From the NCBI GenBank assembly GCA_030435675.1, contig CM059625.1, forward strand, positions 14,384,001-14,448,000: a stretch of DNA of 64,000 bases, written 5' to 3'. The notes beneath the pieces are model-generated. The model was not told the origin of the DNA. It saw only the letters and a list, made by a program, of their open reading frames with translations, and searched no databases. A program made the position numbers and the translations under genes. Shown here one piece after another: positions 10,408 through 23,585 of the stretch (the stretch's first letter is position 1; each line of letters starts with the position of its first letter). Source of the DNA: Steinernema hermaphroditum (taxonomy: Eukaryota > Nematoda > Chromadorea > Rhabditida > Steinernematidae).

Positions 10408-13400
10408 GGAACATCTCTCCCTTGCGACCAGAAGCTAAAAAAGATAGGTGCTGATACATGGAACATCTCTCCCTTGCGATCAGAAGCTTAAAAAGATAGG
10501 TGCTCATACATGGAACATCTCTCCCTTGCGACCAGAAGCTAAAAAAGATAGGTGCTGATACATGGAACATCTCTCCCTTGCGACCAGAAGCTAAAAAAGA
10601 TAGGTGCTGATACATGGAACATCTCTCCCTTGCGACCAGAAACTAAAAAAGATAGGCACTGATACATGGAACATCTCTCCCTTGCGACCAGAAGCTAAAA
10701 AAGATAGGTGCTGATACATGGAACATCTCTCCCTTGCGACCAGAAGCTAAAAAAGATAGGTGCTGATACATGGAACATCTCTCCCTTGCGACCAGAAACT
10801 AAAAAAGATAGGTGCTGATACATGGAACATCTCTCCCTTGCGACCAGAAGCTAAAAAAGATAGGTGCTGATACATGGAACATCTCTCCCTTGCGACCAGA
10901 AACTAAAAAAGATAGGCACTGATACATGGAACATTTCTCTCTTGCGATCAGCAGCAAGAAAAGATAGGTGCTGATACATGGAACATCTCTCCCTTGCGAC
11001 CAGCAGCAAGAAAAGATAGGTGCTGATACACGGAACATCTCTCCCTTGCGATCAGAACCTAAAAAAGATAGGCACTGATACATGGAACATCTCTCCCTTG
11101 CGACCAGCAGCAAGAAAAGATAGGTGCTGATACATGGAACATCTCTCCCTTGCGACCAGAAGCTAAAAAAGATAGGTGCTGATACATGGAACATCTCTCC
11201 CTTGCGACCAGAAACTAAAAAAGATAGGCACTGATACATGGAACATCTCTCCCTTGCGACCAGAAGCTAAAAAAGATAGGTGCTGATACATGGAACATCT
11301 CTCCCTTGCGACCAGAAGCTAAAAAAGATAGGTGCTGATACATGGAACATCTCTCCCTTGCGACCAGAAACTAAAAAAGATAGGTGCTGATACATGGAAC
11401 ATTTCTCCCTTGCGATCAGCAGCAAGAAAAGATAGGTGCTGATACATGGAACATCTCTCCCTTGCGACCAGCAGCAAGAAAAGATAGGTGCTGATACATG
11501 GAACATCTCTCCCTTGCGACCAGCAGCAAGAAAAGATAGGCACTGATACATGGAACATCTCTCCCTTGCGACCAGAAGCTAAAAAAGATAGGTGCTGATA
11601 CATGGAACATCTCTCCCTTGCGACCAGCAGCAAGAAAAGATAGGTGCTGATACATGGAACATCTCTCCCTTGCGACCAGCAGCAAGAAAAGATAGGTGCT
11701 GATACATGGAACATCTCTCCCTTGCGACCAGAAGCTAAAAAAGATAGGTGCTGATACATGGAACATCTCTCCCTTGCGATCAGAAGCTTAAAAAGATAGG
11801 TGCTCATACATGGAACATCTCTCCCTTGCGACCAGAAGCTAAAAAAGATAGGTGCTGATACATGGAACATCTCTCCCTTGCGACCAGAAGCTAAAAAAGA
11901 TAGGTGCTGATACATGGAACATCTCTCCCTTGCGACCAGAAACTAAAAAAGATAGGCACTGATACATGGAACATCTCTCCCTTGCGACCAGAAGCTAAAA
12001 AAGATAGGTGCTGATACATGGAACATCTCTCCCTTGCGACCAGAAGCTAAAAAAGATAGGTGCTGATACATGGAACATCTCTCCCTTGCGACCAGAAACT
12101 AAAAAAGATAGGTGCTGATACATGGAACATCTCTCCCTTGCGACCAGAAGCTAAAAAAGATAGGTGCTGATACATGGAACATCTCTCCCTTGCGACCAGA
12201 AACTAAAAAAGATAGGCACTGATACATGGAACATTTCTCTCTTGCGATCAGCAGCAAGAAAAGATAGGTGCTGATACATGGAACATCTCTCCCTTGCGAC
12301 CAGCAGCAAGAAAAGATAGGTGCTGATACACGGAACATCTCTCCCTTGCGATCAGAACCTAAAAAAGATAGGCACTGATACATGGAACATCTCTCCCTTG
12401 CGACCAGCAGCAAGAAAAGATAGGTGCTGATACATGGAACATCTCTCCCTTGCGACCAGAAGCTAAAAAAGATAGGTGCTGATACATGGAACATCTCTCC
12501 CTTGCGACCAGCAGCAAGAAAAGATAGGTGCTGATACATGGAACATCTCTCCCTTGCGACCAGAAACTAAAAAAGATAGGCACTGATACATGGAACATCT
12601 CTCCCTTGCGACCAGAAGCTAAAAAAGATAGGTGCTGATACATGGAACATCTCTCCCTTGCGACCAGCAGCAAGAAAAGATAGGTGCTGATACATGGAAC
12701 ATCTCTCCCTTGCGACCAGAAGCTAAAAAAGATAGGTGCTGATACATGGAACATCTCTCCCTTGCGACCAGAAGCTAAAAAAGATAGGTGCTGATACATG
12801 GAACATCTCTCCCTTGCGACCAGAAACTAAAAAAGATAGGCACTGATACATGGAACATTTCTCTCTTGCGATCAGCAGCAAGAAAAGATAGGTGCTGATA
12901 CATGGAACATCTCTCCCTTGCGACCAGCAGCAAGAAAAGATAGGTGCTGATACACGGAACATCTCTCCCTTGCGATCAGAACCTAAAAAAGATAGGCACT
13001 GATACATGGAACATCTCTCCCTTGCGACCAGCAGCAAGAAAAGATAGGTGCTGATACATGGAACATCTCTCCCTTGCGACCAGAAGCTAAAAAAGATAGG
13101 TGCTGATACATGGAACATCTCTCCCTTGCGACCAGAAACTAAAAAAGATAGGCACTGATACATGGAACATCTCTCCCTTGCGACCAGCAGCAAGAAAAGA
13201 TAGGTGCTGATACATGGAACATCTCTCCCTTGCGACCAGAAGCTAAAAAAGATAGGTGCTGATACATGGAACATCTCTCCCTTGCGATCAGAAGCTTAAA
13301 AAGATAGGTGCTCATACATGGAACATCTCTCCCTTGCGACCAGAAGCTAAAAAAGATAGGTGCTGATACATGGAACATCTCTCCCTTGCGACCAGAAGCT

Positions 13401-14539
13401 AAAAAAGATAGGTGCTGATACATGGAACATCTCTCCCTTGCGACCAGAAACTAAAAAAGATAGGCACTGATACATGGAACATCTCTCCCTTGCGACCAGA
13501 AGCTAAAAAAGATAGGTGCTGATACATGGAACATCTCTCCCTTGCGACCAGAAGCTAAAAAAGATAGGTGCTGATACATGGAACATCTCTCCCTTGCGAC
13601 CAGAAACTAAAAAAGATAGGTGCTGATACATGGAACATCTCTCCCTTGCGACCAGAAGCTAAAAAAGATAGGTGCTGATACATGGAACATCTCTCCCTTG
13701 CGACCAGAAACTAAAAAAGATAGGCACTGATACATGGAACATTTCTCTCTTGCGATCAGCAGCAAGAAAAGATAGGTGCTGATACATGGAACATCTCTCC
13801 CTTGCGACCAGCAGCAAGAAAAGATAGGTGCTGATACACGGAACATCTCTCCCTTGCGATCAGAACCTAAAAAAGATAGGCACTGATACATGGAACATCT
13901 CTCCCTTGCGACCAGCAGCAAGAAAAGATAGGTGCTGATACATGGAACATCTCTCCCTTGCGACCAGAAGCTAAAAAAGATAGGTGCTGATACATGGAAC
14001 ATCTCTCCCTTGCGACCAGCAGCAAGAAAAGATAGGTGCTGATACATGGAACATCTCTCCCTTGCGACCAGAAACTAAAAAAGATAGGCACTGATACATG
14101 GAACATCTCTCCCTTGCGACCAGAAGCTAAAAAAGATAGGTGCTGATACATGGAACATCTCTCCCTTGCGACCAGCAGCAAGAAAAGATAGGTGCTGATA
14201 CATGGAACATCTCTCCCTTGCGACCAGAAGCTAAAAAAGATAGGTGCTGATACATGGAACATCTCTCCCTTGCGACCAGAAGCTAAAAAAGATAGGTGCT
14301 GATACATGGAACATCTCTCCCTTGCGACCAGAAACTAAAAAAGATAGGCACTGATACATGGAACATTTCTCTCTTGCGATCAGCAGCAAGAAAAGATAGG
14401 TGCTGATACATGGAACATCTCTCCCTTGCGACCAGAAGCTAAAAAAGATAGGTGCTGATACATGGAACATCTCTCCCTTGCGACCAGCAGCAAGAAAAGA
14501 TAGGTGCTGATACATGGAACATTTCTCCCTTGCGACCAG

Positions 14540-17206
14540 AAAAAAAAAAAGAAAGGCTGATACATGGAACATTTCTCCCTTGGGATCAGCAGCAAGAAAA
14601 GATAGGTGCTGATACATGGAACATCTCTCCCTTGCGACCAGCAGCAAGAAAAGATAGGTGCTGATACATGGAACATCTCTCCCTTGCGACCAGCAGCAAG
14701 AAAAGATAGGTGCTGATACATGGAACATCTCTCCCTTGCGACCAGAAGCTAAAAAAGATAGGTGCTGATACATGGAACATCTCTCCCTTGCGACCAGCAG
14801 CAAGAAAAGATAGGTGCTGATACATGGAACATCTCTCCCTTGCGACCAGAAGCTAAAAAAGATAGGTGCTGATACATGGAACATCTCTCCCTTGCGACCA
14901 GAAGCTAAAAAAGATAGGTGCTGATACATGGAACATCTCTCCCTTGCGACCAGAAGCTAAAAAAGATAGGTGCTGATACATGGAACATCTCTCCCTTGCG
15001 ACCAGAAACTAAAAAAGATAGGCACTGATACATGGAACATCTCTCCCTTGCGACCAGAAGCTAAAAAAGATAGGTGCTGATACATGGAACATCTCTCCTT
15101 AGGAACAGAAACTTAAAAAAAGATAGGTGCTGATACATGGAACATCTCTCCCTTGCGACCAGAAACTAAAAAAGATAGGTGCTGATACATGGAACATCTC
15201 TCCCTTGCGACCAGAAGCTAAAAAAGATAGGTGCTGATACATGGAACATCTCTCCCTTGCGACCAGAAACTAAAAAAGATAGGCACTGATACATGGAACA
15301 TTTCTCTCTTGCGATCAGCAGCAAGAAAAGATAGGTGCTGATACATGGAACATCTCTCCCTTGCGACCAGCAGCAAGAAAAGATAGGTGCTGATACACGG
15401 AACATCTCTCCCTTGCGATCAGAACCTAAAAAAGATAGGCACTGATACATGGAACATCTCTCCCTTGCGACCAGCAGCAAGAAAAGATAGGTGCTGATAC
15501 ATGGAACATCTCTCCCTTGCGACCAGAAGCTAAAAAAGATAGGTGCTGATACATGGAACATCTCTCCCTTGCGACCAGAAACTAAAAAAGATAGGCACTG
15601 ATACATGGAACATCTCTCCCTTGCGACCAGAAGCTAAAAAAGATAGGTGCTGATACATGGAACATCTCTCCCTTGCGACCAGAAGCTAAAAAAGATAGGT
15701 GCTGATACATGGAACATCTCTCCCTTGCGACCAGAAACTAAAAAAGATAGGTGCTGATACATGGAACATTTCTCCCTTGCGATCAGCAGCAAGAAAAGAT
15801 AGGTGCTGATACATGGAACATCTCTCCCTTGCGACCAGCAGCAAGAAAAGATAGGTGCTGATACATGGAACATCTCTCCCTTGCGACCAGCAGCAAGAAA
15901 AGATAGGCACTGATACATGGAACATCTCTCCCTTGCGACCAGAAGCTAAAAAAGATAGGTGCTGATACATGGAACATCTCTCCCTTGCGACCAGCAGCAA
16001 GAAAAGATAGGTGCTGATACATGGAACATCTCTCCCTTGCGACCAGCAGCAAGAAAAGATAGGTGCTGATACATGGAACATCTCTCCCTTGCGACCAGAA
16101 GCTAAAAAAGATAGGTGCTGATACATGGAACATCTCTCCCTTGCGACCAGAAGCTAAAAAAGATAGGTGCTGATACATGGAACATCTCTCCCTTGCGATC
16201 AGAAGCTTAAAAAGATAGGTGCTGATACATGGAACATCTCTCCCTTGCGACCAGAAGCTAGAAAAAAGATAGGTGCTGATACATGGAACATCTCTCCCTT
16301 GCGACCAGAAGCTAAAAAAGATAGGTGCTGATACATGGAACATCTCTCCCTTGCGACCAGAAGCTAAAAAAGATAGGCACTGATACATGGAACATCTCTC
16401 CCTTGCGACCAGAAGCTAAAAAAGATAGGTGCTGATACATGGAACATCTCTCCTTTGGGACAAGAAGCTAAAAAAAGATAGGTGCTGATACATGGAACAT
16501 CTCTCCCTTGCGACCAGAAACTAAAAAAGATAGGTGCTGATACATGGAACATCTCTCCCTTGCGACCAGAAGCTAAGAAAAGATAGGTGCTGATACATGG
16601 AACATCTCTCCCTTGCGACCAGAAGCTAAAAAAGATAGGTGCTGATACATGGAACATCTCTCTCTTGCGATCAGCAGCAAGAAAAGATAGGTGCTGATAC
16701 ATGGAACATCTCTCCCTTGCGACCAGCAGAAGAAAAGAAAGGGGTTATAAAGGAAAATTTTTTTCAGAAGCTAAAAAAGATAGGTACTGATACATGGAAC
16801 ATCTCTCCCTTGCGACCAGCAGCAAGAAAAGATAGGTGCTGATACATGGAACATCTCTCCCTTGCGACCAGAAGCTAAAAAAGATAGGTGCTGATACATG
16901 GAACATCTCTCCCTTGCGACCAGAAGCTAAAAAAGATAGGTGCTGATACATGGAACATCTCTCCCTTGCGACCAGAAGCTAAAAAAGATAGGTGCTGATA
17001 CATGGAACATCTCTCCCTTGCGACCAGAAGCAAGAAAAGATAGGTGCTGATACATGGAACATCTCTCCCTTGCGACCAGAAGCTAAAAAAGATAGGTGCT
17101 GATACATGGAACATCTCTCCCTTGCGACCAGAAGCTAAAAAAAATGGTTTTTAATATTTGAAATTTCTCCCCTTTAAAAAAAAAAAAAATAAAAAACTCT
17201 CCCCTG
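14540..17206 (+). repeat. Disordered central segment of the array
   Basis: Near the middle of an otherwise regular array, units carry indels and odd bases: an A-run with lost bases at about 14541, CTCCTTAGGAACAG at about 15097, an extra base pair near 16261, CTCCTTTGGGACAAG at about 16450, a broken unit with GGGGTTATAAAGG at 16740, and an A/T-rich patch of about 60 bases at 17140-17200. Almost all changes are homopolymer-type or affect one unit. This may be an old junction between two arrays or an assembly or base-calling problem. Confidence 0.75.
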
Positions 17207-20200
17207 CGACCAGCAGCAAGAAAAGATAGGTGCTGATACATGGAACATCTCTCCCTTGCGACCAGAAACTAAAAAAGATAGGCACTGATACATGGAACAT
17301 CTCTCCCTTGCGACCAGAAGCTAAAAAAGATAGGTGCTGATACATGGAACATCTCTCCCTTGCGACCAGCAGCAAGAAAAGATAGGTGCTGATACATGGA
17401 ACATCTCTCCCTTGCGACCAGAAGCTAAAAAAGATAGGTGCTGATACATGGAACATCTCTCCCTTGCGACCAGCAGCAAGAAAAGATAGGTGCTGATACA
17501 TGGAACATTTCTCCCTTGCGACCAGAAACTAAAAAAGATAGGTGCTGATACATGGAACATTTCTCCCTTGCGATCAGCAGCAAGAAAAGATAGGTGCTGA
17601 TACATGGAACATCTCTCCCTTGCGACCAGCAGCAAGAAAAGATGGGTGCTGATACATGGAACATCTCTCCCTTGCGACCAGCAGCAAGAAAAGATAGGTG
17701 CTGATACATGGAACATCTCTCCCTTGCGACCAGAAGCTAAAAAAGATAGGTGCTGATACATGGAACATCTCTCCCTTGCGACCAGCAGCAAGAAAAGATA
17801 GGTGCTGATACATGGAACATCTCTCCCTTGCGACCAGAAGCTAAAAAAGATAGGTGCTGATACATGGAACATCTCTCCCTTGCGACCAGAAGCTAAAAAA
17901 GATAGGTGCTGATACATGGAACATCTCTCCCTTGCGACCAGAAACTAAAAAAGATAGGCACTGATACATGGAACATTTCTCTCTTGCGATCAGCAGCAAG
18001 AAAAGATAGGTGCTGATACATGGAACATCTCTCCCTTGCGACCAGCAGCAAGAAAAGATAGGTGCTGATACACGGAACATCTCTCCCTTGCGATCAGAAC
18101 CTAAAAAAGATAGGCACTGATACATGGAACATCTCTCCCTTGCGACCAGAAGCTAAAAAAGATAGGTGCTGATACATGGAACATCTCTCCCTTGCGACCA
18201 GAAACTAAAAAAGATAGGCACTGATACATGGAACATTTCTCTCTTGCGATCAGCAGCAAGAAAAGATAGGTGCTGATACATGGAACATCTCTCCCTTGCG
18301 ACCAGCAGCAAGAAAAGATAGGTGCTGATACACGGAACATCTCTCCCTTGCGATCAGAACCTAAAAAAGATAGGCACTGATACATGGAACATCTCTCCCT
18401 TGCGACCAGCAGCAAGAAAAGATAGGTGCTGATACATGGAACATCTCTCCCTTGCGACCAGAAGCTAAAAAAGATAGGTGCTGATACATGGAACATCTCT
18501 CCCTTGCGACCAGAAACTAAAAAAGATAGGCACTGATACATGGAACATCTCTCCCTTGCGACCAGAAGCTAAAAAAGATAGGTGCTGATACATGGAACAT
18601 CTCTCCCTTGCGACCAGCAGCAAGAAAAGATAGGTGCTGATACATGGAACATCTCTCCCTTGCGACCAGAAGCTAAAAAAGATAGGTGCTGATACATGGA
18701 ACATCTCTCCCTTGCGACCAGCAGCAAGAAAAGATAGGTGCTGATACATGGAACATTTCTCCCTTGCGACCAGAAACTAAAAAAGATAGGTGCTGATACA
18801 TGGAACATTTCTCCCTTGCGATCAGCAGCAAGAAAAGATAGGTGCTGATACATGGAACATCTCTCCCTTGCGACCAGCAGCAAGAAAAGATGGGTGCTGA
18901 TACATGGAACATCTCTCCCTTGCGACCAGCAGCAAGAAAAGATAGGTGCTGATACATGGAACATCTCTCCCTTGCGACCAGAAGCTAAAAAAGATAGGTG
19001 CTGATACATGGAACATCTCTCCCTTGCGACCAGCAGCAAGAAAAGATAGGTGCTGATACATGGAACATCTCTCCCTTGCGACCAGCAGCAAGAAAAGATA
19101 GGTGCTGATACATGGAACATCTCTCCCTTGCGACCAGCAGCAAGAAAAGATAGGCACTGATACATGGAACATCTCTCCCTTGCGACCAGAAGCTAAAAAA
19201 GATAGGTGCTGATACATGGAACATCTCTCCCTTGCGATCAGAAGCTTAAAAAGATAGGTGCTCATACATGGAACATCTCTCCCTTGCGACCAGAAGCTAA
19301 AAAAGATAGGTGCTGATACATGGAACATCTCTCCCTTGCGACCAGAAGCTAAAAAAGATAGGTGCTGATACATGGAACATCTCTCCCTTGCGACCAGAAA
19401 CTAAAAAAGATAGGCACTGATACATGGAACATCTCTCCCTTGCGACCAGAAGCTAAAAAAGATAGGTGCTGATACATGGAACATCTCTCCCTTGCGACCA
19501 GAAACTAAAAAAGATAGGTGCTGATACATGGAACATCTCTCCCTTGCGACCAGCAGCAAGAAAAGATAGGTGCTGATACATGGAACATCTCTCCCTTGCG
19601 ACCAGAAGCTAAAAAAGATAGGTGCTGATACATGGAACATCTCTCCCTTGCGACCAGCAGCAAGAAAAGATAGGTGCTGATACATGGAACATTTCTCCCT
19701 TGCGACCAGAAGCTAAAAAAGATAGGTGCTGATACATGGAACATCTCTCCCTTGCGACCAGAAACTAAAAAAGATAGGCACTGATACATGGAACATTTCT
19801 CTCTTGCGATCAGCAGCAAGAAAAGATAGGTGCTGATACATGGAACATCTCTCCCTTGCGACCAGCAGCAAGAAAAGATAGGTGCTGATACACGGAACAT
19901 CTCTCCCTTGCGATCAGAACCTAAAAAAGATAGGCACTGATACATGGAACATCTCTCCCTTGCGACCAGCAGCAAGAAAAGATAGGTGCTGATACATGGA
20001 ACATCTCTCCCTTGCGACCAGAAGCTAAAAAAGATAGGTGCTGATACATGGAACATCTCTCCCTTGCGACCAGCAGCAAGAAAAGATAGGTGCTGATACA
20101 TGGAACATCTCTCCCTTGCGACCAGAAACTAAAAAAGATAGGCACTGATACATGGAACATCTCTCCCTTGCGACCAGAAACTAAAAAAGATAGGCACTGA

Positions 20201-20336
20201 TACATGGAACATCTCTCCCTTGCGACCAGAAGCTAAAAAAGATAGGTGCTGATACATGGAACATCTCTCCCTTGCGACCAGCAGCAAGAAAAGATAGGTG
20301 CTGATACATGGAACATCTCTCCCTTGCGACCAGAAG

Positions 20337-23300
20337 CTAAAAAAGATAGGTGCTGATACATGGAACATCTCTCCCTTGCGACCAGAAGCTAAAAAAGATA
20401 GGTGCTGATACATGGAACATCTCTCCCTTGCGACCAGAAACTAAAAAAGATAGGCACTGATACATGGAACATTTCTCTCTTGCGATCAGCAGCAAGAAAA
20501 GATAGGTGCTGATATATGGAACATCTCTCCCTTGCGACCAGCAGCAAGAAAAGATAGGTGCTGATACACGGAACATCTCTCCCTTGCGATCAGAACCTAA
20601 AAAAGATAGGCACTGATACATGGAACATCTCTCCCTTGCGACCAGCAGCAAGAAAAGATAGGTGCTGATACATGGAACATCTCTCCCTTGCGACCAGAAG
20701 CTAAAAAAGATAGGTGCTGATACATGGAACATCTCTCCCTTGCGACCAGAAACTAAAAAAGATAGGCACTGATACATGGAACATCTCTCCCTTGCGACCA
20801 GAAGCTAAAAAAGATAGGTGCTGATACATGGAACATCTCTCCCTTGCGACCAGCAGCAAGAAAAGATAGGTGCTGATACATGGAACATCTCTCCCTTGCG
20901 ACCAGAAGCTAAAAAAGATAGGTGCTGATACATGGAACATCTCTCCCTTGCGACCAGCAGCAAGAAAAGATAGGTGCTGATACATGGAACATTTCTCCCT
21001 TGCGACCAGAAACTAAAAAAGATAGGTGCTGATACATGGAACATTTCTCCCTTGCGATCAGCAGCAAGAAAAGATAGGTGCTGATACATGGAACATCTCT
21101 CCCTTGCGACCAGCAGCAAGAAAAGATGGGTGCTGATACATGGAACATCTCTCCCTTGCGACCAGCAGCAAGAAAAGATAGGTGCTGATACATGGAACAT
21201 CTCTCCCTTGCGACCAGAAGCTAAAAAAGATAGGTGCTGATACATGGAACATCTCTCCCTTGCGACCAGCAGCAAGAAAAGATAGGTGCTGATACATGGA
21301 ACATCTCTCCCTTGCGACCAGCAGCAAGAAAAGATAGGTGCTGATACATGGAACATCTCTCCCTTGCGACCAGCAGCAAGAAAAGATAGGCACTGATACA
21401 TGGAACATCTCTCCCTTGCGACCAGAAGCTAAAAAAGATAGGTGCTGATACATGGAACATCTCTCCCTTGCGACCAGCAGCAAGAAAAGATAGGTGCTGA
21501 TACATGGAACATCTCTCCCTTGCGACCAGCAGCAAGAAAAGATAGGTGCTGATACATGGAACATCTCTCCCTTGCGACCAGAAGCTAAAAAAGATAGGTG
21601 CTGATACATGGAACATCTCTCCCTTGCGACCAGAAGCTAAAAAAGATAGGTGCTGATACATGGAACATCTCTCCCTTGCGATCAGAAGCTTAAAAAGATA
21701 GGTGCTCATACATGGAACATCTCTCCCTTGCGACCAGAAGCTAAAAAAGATAGGTGCTGATACATGGAACATCTCTCCCTTGCGACCAGAAGCTAAAAAA
21801 GATAGGTGCTGATACATGGAACATCTCTCCCTTGCGACCAGCAGCAAGAAAAGATAGGTGCTGATACATGGAACATCTCTCCCTTGCGACCAGAAACTAA
21901 AAAAGATAGGCACTGATACATGGAACATCTCTCCCTTGCGACCAGAAACTAAAAAAGATAGGCACTGATACATGGAACATCTCTCCCTTGCGACCAGAAG
22001 CTAAAAAAGATAGGTGCTGATACATGGAACATCTCTCCCTTGCGACCAGCAGCAAGAAAAGATAGGTGCTGATACATGGAACATCTCTCCCTTGCGACCA
22101 GAAGCTAAAAAAGATAGGTGCTGATACATGGAACATCTCTCCCTTGCGACCAGAAGCTAAAAAAGATAGGTGCTGATACATGGAACATCTCTCCCTTGCG
22201 ACCAGAAACTAAAAAAGATAGGCACTGATACATGGAACATTTCTCTCTTGCGATCAGCAGCAAGAAAAGATAGGTGCTGATATATGGAACATCTCTCCCT
22301 TGCGACCAGCAGCAAGAAAAGATAGGTGCTGATACACGGAACATCTCTCCCTTGCGATCAGAACCTAAAAAAGATAGGCACTGATACATGGAACATCTCT
22401 CCCTTGCGACCAGCAGCAAGAAAAGATAGGTGCTGATACATGGAACATCTCTCCCTTGCGACCAGAAGCTAAAAAAGATAGGTGCTGATACATGGAACAT
22501 CTCTCCCTTGCGACCAGAAACTAAAAAAGATAGGCACTGATACATGGAACATCTCTCCCTTGCGACCAGAAGCTAAAAAAGATAGGTGCTGATACATGGA
22601 ACATCTCTCCCTTGCGACCAGCAGCAAGAAAAGATAGGTGCTGATACATGGAACATCTCTCCCTTGCGACCAGAAGCTAAAAAAGATAGGTGCTGATACA
22701 TGGAACATCTCTCCCTTGCGACCAGCAGCAAGAAAAGATAGGTGCTGATACATGGAACATTTCTCCCTTGCGACCAGAAACTAAAAAAGATAGGTGCTGA
22801 TACATGGAACATTTCTCCCTTGCGATCAGCAGCAAGAAAAGATAGGTGCTGATACATGGAACATCTCTCCCTTGCGACCAGCAGCAAGAAAAGATGGGTG
22901 CTGATACATGGAACATCTCTCCCTTGCGACCAGCAGCAAGAAAAGATAGGTGCTGATACATGGAACATCTCTCCCTTGCGACCAGAAGCTAAAAAAGATA
23001 GGTGCTGATACATGGAACATCTCTCCCTTGCGACCAGCAGCAAGAAAAGATAGGTGCTGATACATGGAACATCTCTCCCTTGCGACCAGCAGCAAGAAAA
23101 GATAGGTGCTGATACATGGAACATCTCTCCCTTGCGACCAGCAGCAAGAAAAGATAGGCACTGATACATGGAACATCTCTCCCTTGCGACCAGAAGCTAA
23201 AAAAGATAGGTGCTGATACATGGAACATCTCTCCCTTGCGACCAGCAGCAAGAAAAGATAGGTGCTGATACATGGAACATCTCTCCCTTGCGACCAGCAG

Positions 23301-23585
23301 CAAGAAAAGATAGGTGCTGATACATGGAACATCTCTCCCTTGCGACCAGAAGCTAAAAAAGATAGGTGCTGATACATGGAACATCTCTCCCTTGCGACCA
23401 GAAGCTAAAAAAGATAGGTGCTGATACATGGAACATCTCTCCCTTGCGATCAGAAGCTTAAAAAGATAGGTGCTCATACATGGAACATCTCTCCCTTGCG
23501 ACCAGAAGCTAAAAAAGATAGGTGCTGATACATGGAACATCTCTCCCTTGCGACCAGAAGCTAAAAAAGATAGGTGCTGATACAT
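20337..23585 (+). repeat. Tandem pair of 34-unit (1,768-bp) blocks
   Basis: Unit variants at 20,337-21,816 reappear in the same order 1,768 bases later. Landmark variants agree: GATACACGG at 20563 and 22331, GATATATGG at about 20511 and 22279, and GCTCATAC at about 21703 and 23471. A further partial copy starts 46 units (2,392 bases) after the second. This fits duplication by unequal exchange. Confidence 0.8.
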
